Shown: in pieces, positions 46,149 to 55,473 of the stretch | Numbering within the stretch: position 1 is the first letter of the stretch | Layout of the letters: the number at the start of each line of letters is the position of its first letter | Notes under the pieces: generated by a model | The model's database searches: none | What the model saw: the letters and a program-made list of their open reading frames with translations, nothing else | Told to the model about the DNA's origin: nothing | Assembly: GCA_024743175.1 (NCBI GenBank) | Contig: JANSXA010000003.1 | Coordinates: 527,063-591,062 of the forward strand | Reading direction: 5' to 3' | DNA length: 64,000 nt | Origin: Pseudomonadaceae bacterium | GTDB taxonomy: Bacteria; Pseudomonadota; Gammaproteobacteria; Pseudomonadales; Azotimanducaceae | Program-made: the position numbers and the translations under genes

Positions 46149-46970
46149 TTACTCCGGTTGGCAGGTTGGACACAGATAGAGGCGGCGGGAACCGGCGGTA
46201 ATTTTCTCTATCGGTGTGTCACAGGTATAGCAGGGTAACCCTGCGCGTGCAAAAGCGCTGAAACGATAACGCGAACGTGTACTGCCGGCAGCTTTCAGAC
46301 GTTTGACCCGGCTGGGTAGATTGGTCACGCCGGCTGTGTCAAAAGCGCGCCGGGTAATCTTCAGGCTGGCACGGGCCAGTTCGCCAAGTTGTTTGCGGCT
46401 CAGGTCCATCGGTCGTGCGGCGGGGTGCAGGCCACAATCATGCAGAATTTCTGTGCGCAGATAATTGCCAATACCGGCCAGAAAGCTCTGGTCCAGGTAC
46501 AGTGCGGACAGGCGCCGGCGTCGATGTTGAGGGGCAATGAGCTGGTTGTAGATCAGCCGCCAGGTGGTGTCCGAGTCGAGGGCTTCTGGACCAAGTTTGG
46601 CGATATAGGGGTGACTGTTTACAGCTTCGTCTGCCAGTACGTGGATGTCGGATGCTGAATACAACAAAGCATCATGTCGCTGGGTACTGATGCCAAATCG
46701 CAGGTTGCGTTGGGTGTCAGGCGGATGCCCCCGTCGGGTGACAAACCAGCGGCCGTAAAGTTGATTGTGTGTATAGACCGTATAGCCGTTGTCGAATTGA
46801 GTCAGCATGGCTTTGCTGCGGCTGCTGACGCCCAGCACTCGGGCGCCGGTGAATGTCTGCGCCCAGTCCTGCAGGTGCGGCTGACCAAAGACCACAGCCT
46901 CGGCAGTCTGGCCGTTCAATACTTTATCAATGCGCTGGGCTGCACGGCGAATTTCGGGGCCTTCCGGCAT
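46149..46970 (-). CDS. nei: Endonuclease VIII (Nei) DNA glycosylase
   Basis: About 273 residues. The N-terminus MPEGPEIRRAAQRI matches Escherichia coli Nei, with Pro and Glu right after the initiator Met acting as the catalytic residues. The H2TH region and the C-terminal zinc finger (CYTCDTPIEKITAGSRRLYLCPTC) are complete, and the R in GSRRLYLCP is in the finger loop. It removes oxidised pyrimidines by base excision and cleaves at the abasic site. I reset the start to the ATG at 46970 because the twelve upstream residues have no family match. The DUF3429 gene follows after four bases. Confidence 0.93.
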   Translation of the reverse strand: MPEGPEIRRAAQRIDKVLNGQTAEAVVFGQPHLQDWAQTFTGARVLGVSSRSKAMLTQFDNGYTVYTHNQLYGRWFVTRRGHPPDTQRNLRFGISTQRHDALLYSASDIHVLADEAVNSHPYIAKLGPEALDSDTTWRLIYNQLIAPQHRRRRLSALYLDQSFLAGIGNYLRTEILHDCGLHPAARPMDLSRKQLGELARASLKITRRAFDTAGVTNLPSRVKRLKAAGSTRSRYRFSAFARAGLPCYTCDTPIEKITAGSRRLYLCPTCQPE

Positions 46971-47080
46971 AACTTTGTTCCAGATTATTCGACGAATAGA
47001 GGACAATCACGCTATTAAACTAGAAAAAGCCTTATCTGTCTAAGTTATGTAGAGTATTTATCGAAAAAGCGAAGGGTTTG

Positions 47081-47299
47081 TCAAAGAAATTTGCGTATAA
47101 CCGCAATCAGTAGAGACAGTACAATTGAAACCACAATCATCGAAGCCAGCGGAAAGAAGAATTGGAAGTTTTCGGTTTTGATGTGGAAGTCCCCCGGCAA
47201 TTGACCAAACCAGCTGATCACCCCGGATTTGGCAATCAGGCCGATGATAATGAGGACAACGCCAATAATGATGAGGCCGGTACCAAGGGAGCTTTGCAT
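47081..47299 (-). CDS. DUF2905 small membrane protein
   Basis: A 72-residue protein with two hydrophobic helices and the middle motif FGQLPGDFHIKTENFQFFFP, which is the DUF2905 signature (GxLPGDI). Function unknown; it is often found near DNA repair or Holliday-junction genes in bacteria, and here nei is near. Its ATG follows the stop of the DUF427 gene by eight bases, so they are probably cotranscribed. Confidence 0.9.
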   Translation of the reverse strand: MQSSLGTGLIIIGVVLIIIGLIAKSGVISWFGQLPGDFHIKTENFQFFFPLASMIVVSIVLSLLIAVIRKFL

Positions 47300-47307
47300 C
47301 TGAGTCC

Positions 47308-47874
47308 CTACCAGCCCTGGCTGCCCGGTACACCTTTAATAGGGCCGGTGAGGTTGGACGTCACCCAGCCGCCATAGTATCCGCCGGGTTGGGATAAGAC
47401 GATTTCGCCATCGATGCAGCATCTGAGTTTACCGGGATAGAAGCTTGGCCACAGATACAGGCTGCTGAAATCTGCAAACATCTGCGCATAGCGCCAGCCA
47501 GCATCGGCTATTCCAGCGGCGGTGATTGTCTGGGCAACACCTTTCCATTCGCAGATAGAGGTCATATCACCGTATTCGAGCAGCGCTGTATTTGTATCAT
47601 CAGGCGGAATATAGACCGTGGGTGCGCCGGCGGTTTCCAGCACGCGGACTGCATTGTGTGTATCTGCAATCAGCTGGTCACCTGCATACACCGTGACGTG
47701 TCCTTTGCACGGTACAAGGGCTGGCGGGCGCGGGTAATCCCAGACAGATTCCTGGTCGGGCCCGGTGGGTTCAGCAAAGTCCGGGCGGACCTGGCCGTTG
47801 TACTGCCAGCCCTGTCTTGCGCGGATGATGTCCGGTTGCTCAGGTAACAGGGGTATAGTGTTTTTTTCTTGCAT
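47308..47874 (-). CDS. DUF427 domain-containing protein
   Basis: About 188 residues from the ATG at 47874 (MQEKNT). The core VTVYAGDQLIADTHNAVRVLETAGAPTVYIPPDD and the SICEWKGVAQTIT segment match DUF427, a beta-tent fold domain. Domain members are thought to bind small ligands; some resemble nucleotidyltransferase accessory proteins. The far upstream frame (to 48081) runs into the divergent gamma-glutamyltransferase gene and is not part of it. Function unknown. Confidence 0.88.
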   Translation of the reverse strand: MQEKNTIPLLPEQPDIIRARQGWQYNGQVRPDFAEPTGPDQESVWDYPRPPALVPCKGHVTVYAGDQLIADTHNAVRVLETAGAPTVYIPPDDTNTALLEYGDMTSICEWKGVAQTITAAGIADAGWRYAQMFADFSSLYLWPSFYPGKLRCCIDGEIVLSQPGGYYGGWVTSNLTGPIKGVPGSQGW

Positions 47875-47930
47875 GTCTGCAAGCCTTGCAAACAATAGCG
47901 CTTGTGGCCAGATCTGTTTTGGAGTTTCAG

Positions 47931-49496
47931 ATGTATAACCCGGATCAACCTTATGCCTCCCAGCGTTCACCTGTAGCCGCTGAAAATCTTGTTGCAACGT
48001 CTCAGCCGCTGGCCACTCAGGCTGGTCTGGCTGCTTTGATGCGTGGCGGCAATGCGGTAGATGCGGCGTTGGCCAGTGCAATCACGCTGACCGTAGTTGA
48101 GCCGAACAATAATGGTGTGGGTAGCGATGCGTTCTGCATTCTGTGGGATGGCAGCAAGCTGGTGGGTTTAAATGCTTCAGGTTGCGCGCCTGCCGCCTGG
48201 GATTTGCAGCATTTTGCCGGTCGCTCCGCGATGCCGGATCTCGGTTGGGACAGTGTCACGGTGCCGGGTGCGGTAAGCGCCTGGATGAAGCTGTCAAAAC
48301 GCTTCGGCAAGCTGCCGTTTGCAGACTTGTTTGTTGATGCCATCCGATATGCCCGGGACGGGTTTATGGTTGGCCCGAAGAGTGCGTATTACTGGCAGCT
48401 GCTTGAGCAGCGTTACGCCGCTTTTCCACAGTGGGGTGAACACTTTCTGCCTGCACCCGCTGCCGGACAACGCTTCAAGCGTCCTGGTCTGGTGGCAACC
48501 CTGGAGCGTATCGCAGCCAGTGAAGGGGAGGATTTTTATCGCGGCGGGTTGGCTGACCAGATTGATGCGGCCGCGCGCGCGGATGGCGGAGCCTTGCGTA
48601 AGTCGGATCTTGAAGCCCATGAAGCGCTGTGGGTGACTCCAACCCAGCAGCACTACCGAGGCGTCACGTTGCATGAAATCCCACCAAACGGGCAGGGGCT
48701 TGCCGCGCAGATTGCGCTGGGGATTCTGCAGCACCTGCCGGTTCAACCTGTCGATTCTGAATTGTGGCTGCATTATCAGATTGAGGCGATGAAGATTGCG
48801 GTGCGGGCGGCGCAGGATCATTTTGCAGATGCGCGCGCCATGAGGCTGACATCCGAGGAGCTGCTGGCGCCAGGTTCGCTTGAGATGGCCGCTGCTTCGA
48901 TCAGTGATCAGGCCAGTCCGTTGCCGCCTGCGGCGTTGCCGATGAGTGCAGACACGGTGTATCTGACCACGGCTGATGCCCAGGGCATGATGGTGTCTTT
49001 CATTCAGTCTAATTACGTTGCGTTTGGTTCTGGCGTGGTGATACCAGGTACCGGCATTTCGCTGCAGAATCGTGGCGCTGGGTTCAGTCTTGATCCTGAT
49101 CATCCTAATTGCGTGGGGCCAGGGAAGCGGCCTTTTCATACCATTATTCCGGGCTTTGTTACCCGCGACGGCCAGCCGGAAATGAGTTTCGGTGTTATGG
49201 GCGGACACATGCAGCACCAGGGTCACGTGCAGATGGTGACGCGGGTTTTTGATCATGGGCAGAATCCCCAGGCGGCCAGTGATGCGCCGCGCTGGCACGT
49301 TGATGAGCGTTTTGCTGTTGCGCTCGAAACAGGGACAGACCCGGCCCTGTTCAAGCGATTGCAGGCGCGTGGCCATCAGATGATTACCGATGCCCGTGAG
49401 AGCACTTTTGGTGGGGCTCAGCTGATCCAGAAAACCGCAGAGGGTTATGTGGGTGGGTCAGACCATCGGAAAGAAGGTCAAGTAGCAGGGTTTTAG
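47931..49496 (+). CDS. Gamma-glutamyltransferase family protein
   Basis: About 521 residues. N-terminal subunit blocks LAALMRGGNAVDAALA and NGVGSDAFCILWDG are as in GGT. The autoprocessing Thr is probably Thr342 in SADTVYLTTADAQG; the following SYIQSNYVAFGSG-like segment reads MVSFIQSNYVAFGSG. The second His/Thr seen in E. coli GGT (TTH) is replaced by V-Y, as in the YwrD-like branch. The family transfers the gamma-glutamyl group of glutathione or hydrolyses acyl amides such as cephalosporin side chains. No signal peptide is seen, so it may be cytoplasmic. Confidence 0.88.
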   Translation: MYNPDQPYASQRSPVAAENLVATSQPLATQAGLAALMRGGNAVDAALASAITLTVVEPNNNGVGSDAFCILWDGSKLVGLNASGCAPAAWDLQHFAGRSAMPDLGWDSVTVPGAVSAWMKLSKRFGKLPFADLFVDAIRYARDGFMVGPKSAYYWQLLEQRYAAFPQWGEHFLPAPAAGQRFKRPGLVATLERIAASEGEDFYRGGLADQIDAAARADGGALRKSDLEAHEALWVTPTQQHYRGVTLHEIPPNGQGLAAQIALGILQHLPVQPVDSELWLHYQIEAMKIAVRAAQDHFADARAMRLTSEELLAPGSLEMAAASISDQASPLPPAALPMSADTVYLTTADAQGMMVSFIQSNYVAFGSGVVIPGTGISLQNRGAGFSLDPDHPNCVGPGKRPFHTIIPGFVTRDGQPEMSFGVMGGHMQHQGHVQMVTRVFDHGQNPQAASDAPRWHVDERFAVALETGTDPALFKRLQARGHQMITDARESTFGGAQLIQKTAEGYVGGSDHRKEGQVAGF

Positions 49497-49609
49497 TTTG
49501 TCGTAAAAATCAAAAACAACAAATATATACAAAGATATAGCTAATTATTCTGGCTCGATTCATATATCCGTGTAAAATTCGCAACTCACGACATTATGCG
49601 GTCTGCCTT
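49497..49609 (+). promoter_or_regulatory. A/T-rich leader of the sulfate-activation operon
   Basis: The 113 bp between the GGT stop and the cysD start is strikingly A/T-rich compared with its surroundings. It holds a TAAAAT -10-like element near 49573, but a matching -35 box is poor, which would suit an activator such as CysB. No CysB site was confirmed and no hairpin terminator was seen. Confidence 0.4.
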
Positions 49610-51079
49610 ATGGATTTACCTCAAGCACTTTTCACGCAACGTCCCGATGCTGGTTATTGGGATACCCAGAGCTTCCACGATCTGCTGGTGGAAGAGGGGT
49701 CAGACCAGACGCTGCGCTCCACTGAGAGATTACTGGAGAAAGCGAATTGGCTGCCTGCACCGCTGTCCATCGAGCAACTGCATGATGAAATGAATCGTCC
49801 GCTGACGCAGCTGGTGGTTAAGAGCCTCGAGGCTCAGGCAAAACAGAAGCGTCTGTCGATGCTGTTCCTGCAGTTACACACCACTCCGGAGGGTCGTCAG
49901 GTGCTGATGAGCAACGATGGGCGCGGCGCTCGTCGTTGGATATTCACTGAGGATCTGGACCTCGAAACCTTCGTTTCACGCCTGGATGATCTCTGCGCGG
50001 GCAAAAGCAGTCTGGTCTGGCCGCATGGCGAAGTGACAAAACTGGTACGTCAGCTTGAGCGTCGTGACAAGACGCATCAGATCACCTTGCCATCAGGCAA
50101 TGTCATCACCCTAGCGCTGACGGCGTATCGCGCGACGCTGGTACTCGAGCCTTATCCCGATAGTCCACCGCGACCGGAGAACGAGCTGACCCACCTTGAC
50201 CGCCTCGAGGCGGAAAGCATCCACATCATGCGCGAAGTAGCCGCCCAGGCCGAAAATCCGGTCATGCTCTACAGCGTCGGCAAAGACAGTGCCGTGATGT
50301 TGCACCTGGCACGGAAAGCTTTTTACCCAAGTCCGCCGCCGTTCCCTTTGATGCACGTTGATACCCGCTGGAAATTCAAATCAATGTACGAGTTCCGTGA
50401 CCAGATGGCGCAGGATATTGGTATGGAACTGATTGTTCACATCAACCCTGAAGGCATAGAAAAAGATATCAATCCGTTTGACCATGGCAGTGCCCTGCAC
50501 ACGGATATCATGAAAACCCAGGGCCTGAAACAGGCGCTGGATCATCACAAGTTTGACGTCGCTTTTGGTGGCGCGCGTCGTGATGAGGAGAAAAGCCGGG
50601 CGAAGGAGCGGGTGTTTTCATTCCGCAACGAAGCCCATCGCTGGGATCCAAAAAACCAGCGCCCGGAATTGTGGAACCTTTACAACGGCTACAAGAAAAA
50701 AGGCGAAAGCATTCGGGTTTTTCCGCTGTCGAACTGGACTGAGCTGGATATCTGGCAGTACATCTACCGCGAGCAGATTCCTATTGTGCCCCTGTATTTT
50801 GCCGCTGAGCGACCTGTGGTTGTGCGCGATGGCATGATCACCATGGTCGAAGATGATCGCATGCGTCTGCTGCCGGGTGAAGAAATCCAGACCCGTAGAG
50901 TGCGGTTTCGTACCCTGGGTTGTTACCCCTTAACAGGTGCGGTTGATTCTGATGCGGACAATCTTTCATCTATTGTCCTGGAGTTGTTAAAGAGTCGTAC
51001 CAGCGAGCGCCAGGGCCGGGCAATTGATAGTGACAGTGCCGGTTCGATGGAGAAGAAAAAACAAGAGGGGTATTTCTAG
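49610..51079 (+). CDS. cysD: Sulfate adenylyltransferase subunit 2 (CysD) with novel N-terminal domain
   Basis: A 489-residue protein; ordinary CysD is about 300. The C-terminal part (from residue 192, [17 protein letters not shown]) is the full ATP-PP-loop domain: [30 protein letters not shown], then [23 protein letters not shown]. It forms ATP sulfurylase with CysN and makes adenylyl sulfate from sulfate and ATP. Residues 1-190 ([16 protein letters not shown], then [19 protein letters not shown] and a helical segment up to ERRDKTHQI) match no CysD I know. There is no ATG at the CysD border, so this is a true fusion. In the usual HVDTGWKF the Gly is Arg here. The stop overlaps the cysNC start by one base. 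Confidence 0.93.
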   Translation: MDLPQALFTQRPDAGYWDTQSFHDLLVEEGSDQTLRSTERLLEKANWLPAPLSIEQLHDEMNRPLTQLVVKSLEAQAKQKRLSMLFLQLHTTPEGRQVLMSNDGRGARRWIFTEDLDLETFVSRLDDLCAGKSSLVWPHGEVTKLVRQLERRDKTHQITLPSGNVITLALTAYRATLVLEPYPDSPPRPENELTHLDRLEAESIHIMREVAAQAENPVMLYSVGKDSAVMLHLARKAFYPSPPPFPLMHVDTRWKFKSMYEFRDQMAQDIGMELIVHINPEGIEKDINPFDHGSALHTDIMKTQGLKQALDHHKFDVAFGGARRDEEKSRAKERVFSFRNEAHRWDPKNQRPELWNLYNGYKKKGESIRVFPLSNWTELDIWQYIYREQIPIVPLYFAAERPVVVRDGMITMVEDDRMRLLPGEEIQTRRVRFRTLGCYPLTGAVDSDADNLSSIVLELLKSRTSERQGRAIDSDSAGSMEKKKQEGYF

Positions 51080-52974
51080 TGAGTGATACAGCTGAAGTCT
51101 TGAGCTCGCAAGAGCTGGAATTGCGGGTGCAAAGTTATATTGACACCCAGGCCAATCTTGATCTGTTGCGTTTTATTACCTGCGGCAGTGTGGATGACGG
51201 TAAAAGTACTCTGATTGGCCGCATGCTTTATGAAGCGCAGATGATCTTTGAAGATCAGGTGACCTCTTTGCAGGCGGATTCGAAACGCCAGGGTACCCAG
51301 GGTGGGGAGATCGATTTTGCGTTACTGGTAGATGGTCTGTCAGCGGAGCGGGAGCAGGGTATCACCATTGATGTGGCTTACCGCTTCTTCAGTACCGATC
51401 ACCGTAAATTCATTGTTGCGGATACACCCGGGCACGAGCAGTACACCCGCAACATGGTGACGGGTGCGTCGACTGCGGATGTTGCTGTAATTCTGGTGGA
51501 TGCCTCCCAGGGATTGCTGACGCAAACCCGGCGGCACTCGTTCATTGCCTCGTTACTGGGTATTAAGAATGTTGTCCTGGCAGTGAACAAAATGGATCTG
51601 GTGAACTACGATGAAAACGTTTTCAATCAGATTGTCAGCGATTATGAGACGTTTGCTAAGCAGCTGACCTTTGACCGCATCACTGCCATTCCGCTGTCTG
51701 CTTTAAAAGGTGACAATGTGATTGAGCGCTCAGGTGCAACCAACTGGTATTCTGGCCCCACTCTGCTGGGATTTCTCGAATCTGTTGATATTCATCGCGA
51801 CGAAGACACCCAGCCGTTCCGCTTCCCGGTGCAGTGGGTAAATCGCCCCAATTCTGATTTCCGCGGCTTTGCGGGCACCGTGGTAGCCGGCAGTGTTGTG
51901 CCTGGCGATGACGTGCGTGTGCTGCCGTCCGGGGAAACCGCAAAAGTAGATGAGATCATTCTGCACCATGACAAACTGCATAAGGCGCATACCGATCAGG
52001 CCGTCACGCTGACTCTGGACAGAGAAGTGGACGTGTCTCGTGGCAACGTGATTGTTGCCGCAGATTCCCCTTGTGAAGTTGCTGACCAGTTCGATACGTC
52101 GCTGGTGTGGATGGACAGCGAAGAAGGGTATGTCGGGCGCAGCTACTGGATGATGATCGGCACCACACGCGTCAATGCCACCCTCACTGATGTGAAGTTC
52201 CGTTATAACATCAATACGTTGGAGCATTTGTCAGCCCGCTCTTTCGGGCTCAACGATATTGGTCGTGTCACGCTCACTCTGGATCAGCCTATAGCTTTTG
52301 ACCCCTACCTCGTAAACAAGGCCATGGGCGCGTTTGTGTTGATCGACCGATATACCCACGCCACGGTCGGCGCAGGCATGATTAACTTTGCCCTGCGGCG
52401 GGCGAAAAATATTCACCGTCATTCTCATGTTGTCGACAAACAGGCGCGGGCAGCCTTAAAAGGCCAGAAAGGTAAGGTCATCTGGATGACCGGCTTAAGC
52501 GGCTCGGGTAAATCGACTATCGCCAATGGTGTTGAACAGGCGCTGCACGCTCAAGGCAAACATACGTTTATCCTCGATGGCGATAATGTCCGCCACGGCC
52601 TGAATCAGGACCTTGGTTTCACTGACGCGGATCGAGTGGAAAACATTCGCCGCACCGCTGAGGTGGCAAAACTGATGGTGGAAGCCGGGCTGATTGTGAT
52701 CACTGCCTTTATCTCTCCGTTCCGCTCTGAACGGGATATGGCGCGGGCTCTGTTTGAAGATGATGAGTTTGTGGAAGTGTTTCTCGATGTGCCCCTGGAA
52801 GTGGCGGAACAGCGCGATCCGAAAGGTTTGTATCGCAAGGCGCGTCGTGGCGAGTTACCCCATTTCACCGGAATAGATTCGCCTTATGAAACGCCTGAGA
52901 CCGCTGAACTGCGAATTCCCACCGGCGAGATGAGTCTTGAGGAATCTGTAGAGCAGGTTCTCAAATATGTCTGA
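51079..52974 (+). CDS. cysNC: Bifunctional sulfate adenylyltransferase subunit 1/adenylylsulfate kinase
   Basis: A 631-residue fusion. Residues 1-450 form the CysN GTPase, with the P-loop [16 protein letters not shown] (35-50), the [12 protein letters not shown] switch II and the NKMD specificity motif. The C-terminal 190 residues are CysC (APS kinase), with the second P-loop [12 protein letters not shown] (near residue 472) and [13 protein letters not shown]. It couples GTP hydrolysis to sulfate activation and then makes PAPS. The GTG at 51079 sits on the cysD stop. The DUF2061 gene follows with an 8-bp overlap, as in many marine proteobacteria. Confidence 0.96.
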   Translation: MSDTAEVLSSQELELRVQSYIDTQANLDLLRFITCGSVDDGKSTLIGRMLYEAQMIFEDQVTSLQADSKRQGTQGGEIDFALLVDGLSAEREQGITIDVAYRFFSTDHRKFIVADTPGHEQYTRNMVTGASTADVAVILVDASQGLLTQTRRHSFIASLLGIKNVVLAVNKMDLVNYDENVFNQIVSDYETFAKQLTFDRITAIPLSALKGDNVIERSGATNWYSGPTLLGFLESVDIHRDEDTQPFRFPVQWVNRPNSDFRGFAGTVVAGSVVPGDDVRVLPSGETAKVDEIILHHDKLHKAHTDQAVTLTLDREVDVSRGNVIVAADSPCEVADQFDTSLVWMDSEEGYVGRSYWMMIGTTRVNATLTDVKFRYNINTLEHLSARSFGLNDIGRVTLTLDQPIAFDPYLVNKAMGAFVLIDRYTHATVGAGMINFALRRAKNIHRHSHVVDKQARAALKGQKGKVIWMTGLSGSGKSTIANGVEQALHAQGKHTFILDGDNVRHGLNQDLGFTDADRVENIRRTAEVAKLMVEAGLIVITAFISPFRSERDMARALFEDDEFVEVFLDVPLEVAEQRDPKGLYRKARRGELPHFTGIDSPYETPETAELRIPTGEMSLEESVEQVLKYV

Positions 52975-53188
52975 TGTCATCCGTGACTCGCACATCCGCA
53001 GCCTCGCCAAAGCACTGTCCTGGCGCATCGTTGGCCTCATCACCACCTCAATTATTGCTTATGTGGTGACCGGTCAATTGGGTACAGCGGCGGTGATTGG
53101 CGGCATTGAGTTTGTGGTGAAATTCTTTATCTATTACGGTCACGAGCGCATGTGGGCCTGGATTCCCTGGCGGGCACCTCGTATTTAG
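52967..53188 (+). CDS. DUF2061 small membrane protein
   Basis: A 73-residue protein with two hydrophobic segments and the family landmarks [17 protein letters not shown] and [22 protein letters not shown]2061 proteins are often coded right after cysNC, as here (8-bp overlap), suggesting a role in sulfate or sulfur uptake or in its membrane handling. No activity is known. Confidence 0.9.
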   Translation: MSDVIRDSHIRSLAKALSWRIVGLITTSIIAYVVTGQLGTAAVIGGIEFVVKFFIYYGHERMWAWIPWRAPRI

Positions 53189-53268
53189 ACACTTTTCTGC
53201 GCATCATTTAACACTTGAGGGGCTGCTCTCCTGCTAGCATGGGGGTGCTCCAACAACGTGTTGTACTG

Positions 53269-54585
53269 ATGGCTTTAAGACGTGCCCTGGTTGTAGATGA
53301 TTCCAGATCAGCGCGAATGGCGCTGAAAAAGCTGCTGGAAGAGCACCAGCTTGAGGTGGACCTTGCCGATTCCGGTGAAAGTGCCATTGAATTCCTCAAG
53401 AAAGCCAGTGTGGATGTGATCTTCATGGATCACACCATGCCTGGTATGGATGGGCTTGAAGCCGTATCCGCGATCAAAGCAAACCCCAAAACCGCAACCA
53501 TTCCGGTGATGATGTACACCACCAAAGAAGGTGAGGTATATGTCGGGCAGGCGCGGGCGCTGGGTGCTGTGGGTGTGCTGCCAAAAAACGTTCAGCCCCA
53601 TCAACTGTTCGAAATGTTGCTCAATCTGGGGCTGGTGAAAGAGCGCCGTGATACAGCTGAGCCCGAAGAACCCGAAACCTATGTGTTGGACGATGTCGAT
53701 CGTTCGCTGGAGTCCCAGGCGCAGGGCATTGCAGTGCAGAGCCTCGTCACGCGGATACTGGAAGATCAGCACCTGACCCTGCGCGCGGATATTCTGCGTA
53801 GCCAGCGTTCCTTTGCTAAAGAAGTGGCACATGAACTGCTCAAAGAACAGGCGCTGCTGAGCGCCGATGAAGACATTACCGAGGATGACGCGCCGCAAAC
53901 CGGCGCAAAGGCAGGTGGCTGGTGGTTGCGCGCAGCGCTGTTTGTCGCGCTTGTGGTCGCCTGTTTTCTTGCGGTGCAGTTTAAGCTGCAGCGTGACGGC
54001 GCAGTTGCGCAACTGGCTCAGGCGGAAGCCGCCAAAGCTGATCTTGCCGCGACGAATCAGTTGGCTATCGAAGCAGACAACAGTGCCGCCGAGCAACAGA
54101 TCCAGCAGATCCGTGACAGCGCGCTGCAGGGATTTGCAGCAATACTGAATGTGAATACCGGCGCGCCAATGCTTGCGCCTGCATTCAGTGCAAGTCTTGC
54201 ACAGCGCCTGGCTGATATTCTGCCTTTCCTGTCAGAAATGGGTTTTGCAGGCGATGTAGTTGTCACCAGCCACCTGGGACGGTTCTGTCTGATGATAGAC
54301 GCGCAGGGACAATACCAGCTGGCACCAGATGATCTGCCGATGTTGTCCTGCGACTATGTCGGGCACATTGATGAAGATAACAACTATGTCAGCGATCGCC
54401 TTTCTGTTGAATTTGCCCAACTTCTCAATGCGCGTGAAGGTGCGACACCTGAGCTTGAGCTGCAGGCACTTGATGGTGTTTCATCCGCGGAGTACGTGCC
54501 TTATCCAGGCAGCCAGGCCAGTGCTGGCCAATGGAATGCTGCTGCGCAGTTGAATAATCGAGTTGAGGTCAGTTTCCGACCCTGA
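53269..54585 (+). CDS. Response-regulator receiver domain protein with transmembrane helix
   Basis: About 438 residues. An N-terminal receiver domain (1-120) has the acidic pair Asp10-Asp11 (VVDDSRSAR), phospho-acceptor Asp54 (FMDHTMPGMDGL), and Lys106 (VLPKNV). A linker and a helical segment follow to residue 215, then one transmembrane helix (about 218-238, LFVALVVACFLAVQF), a coiled-coil stretch rich in Ala/Gln (240-285), and a C-terminal domain that would be periplasmic. No DNA-binding or enzymatic output domain is seen. Upstream in-frame ATG (53239) and GTG are alternatives. No sensor kinase is adjacent. Confidence 0.8.
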   Translation: MALRRALVVDDSRSARMALKKLLEEHQLEVDLADSGESAIEFLKKASVDVIFMDHTMPGMDGLEAVSAIKANPKTATIPVMMYTTKEGEVYVGQARALGAVGVLPKNVQPHQLFEMLLNLGLVKERRDTAEPEEPETYVLDDVDRSLESQAQGIAVQSLVTRILEDQHLTLRADILRSQRSFAKEVAHELLKEQALLSADEDITEDDAPQTGAKAGGWWLRAALFVALVVACFLAVQFKLQRDGAVAQLAQAEAAKADLAATNQLAIEADNSAAEQQIQQIRDSALQGFAAILNVNTGAPMLAPAFSASLAQRLADILPFLSEMGFAGDVVVTSHLGRFCLMIDAQGQYQLAPDDLPMLSCDYVGHIDEDNNYVSDRLSVEFAQLLNAREGATPELELQALDGVSSAEYVPYPGSQASAGQWNAAAQLNNRVEVSFRP

Positions 54586-54690
54586 CTTAACAGCTTTCTG
54601 AAACGGCCAAGTAAAATAGTTTCACCCTTTTAGATCAGTTATTGTTACAGGCTGCGGAGTTTGTTTCTTTAACGATAATAGAGGGGATCT

Positions 54691-55473
54691 ATGGCGTTCA
54701 AACCTTTTGATTTAACCGGCCGTGTGGTGTTGATTACCGGCGGTAACAGCGGCATCGGCCTGGGCATGGCTAAAGGGCTTGCCGAAGCGGGTGCAGAGAT
54801 TTGTATCTGGGGAACCAACCCCGAAAAAAACCAGGCTGCCCTGGCGCAGCTGGCGGAGATTGGTCCAAAGGTTACCGCCAGTGTCTGTAATGTGGCTGAT
54901 GAAGCGGCGGTAGAAACTGCTTTTGCAAAAACCCTTGCTGATCACGGTCGTGTGGATGGCTGTTTTGCCAATGCAGGCGTTGGTGGCCGTGGTACAGGCT
55001 TTGATGACATGACGCTGGAAGAGTGGGAACACGTCATCAGTGTTAATCAGACCGGCGTGTTTTTTACTTTCCGTGCGGCCGCCAAACATATGCGCGAACG
55101 CGCGGAATCCGGTGATGGATTTGGTCGATTGGTGGGCACTGCCAGCCTGGCTGCCATATCAGGTCAGGCACGGGGTGAACATTATGCCGCGGCCAAAGGC
55201 GGCCTCATTTCCATGATCAAAGCGTTGGCGGTTGAATACGCCCGCTACAACGTCACTGCTCACACATTACTGCCGGGTTGGATCGAAACGGATATGACCC
55301 AGGGTGCATTTGATAACCCGAAGTTTGTCTCCAACGTCAGCAAACGTATTCCCGCCCGACGCTGGGGTGTGCCGGAAGACTTTGCCGCGATTGCCATTTA
55401 CATCATGAGCACCGCCAGTGCTTATCACACCGCTGAAACCTTCCTGATTGATGGTGGTTATGACTCGTTCTGA
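54691..55473 (+). CDS. SDR-family oxidoreductase
   Basis: A 260-residue classical short-chain dehydrogenase. Motifs seen: ITGGNSGIGLGMAKG, the FANAGVGGRG motif, VGTASLAAISG with the catalytic Ser, and EHYAAAKGGL for Tyr/Lys. The Asn residue in NQTGVF is also present. An AGAGGGGA site lies upstream of the ATG. Its TGA overlaps the start of the TAXI-type binding protein gene by one base, so translation is coupled. This suggests it acts on the compound imported by the TRAP system. Confidence 0.9.
   Translation: MAFKPFDLTGRVVLITGGNSGIGLGMAKGLAEAGAEICIWGTNPEKNQAALAQLAEIGPKVTASVCNVADEAAVETAFAKTLADHGRVDGCFANAGVGGRGTGFDDMTLEEWEHVISVNQTGVFFTFRAAAKHMRERAESGDGFGRLVGTASLAAISGQARGEHYAAAKGGLISMIKALAVEYARYNVTAHTLLPGWIETDMTQGAFDNPKFVSNVSKRIPARRWGVPEDFAAIAIYIMSTASAYHTAETFLIDGGYDSF

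Noticed and set aside
48294..49376. 360-residue minus-strand open frame opposite the gamma-glutamyltransferase gene
   Set aside because: Arg/His-rich translation with no domain; a shadow of the GGT frame.
54599..54624. TGAAAC/GTTTCA inverted repeat after the receiver gene as a terminator
   Set aside because: The stem is short and A/T-rich with a 14-base loop, and the T-run follows three C's; too weak to annotate.
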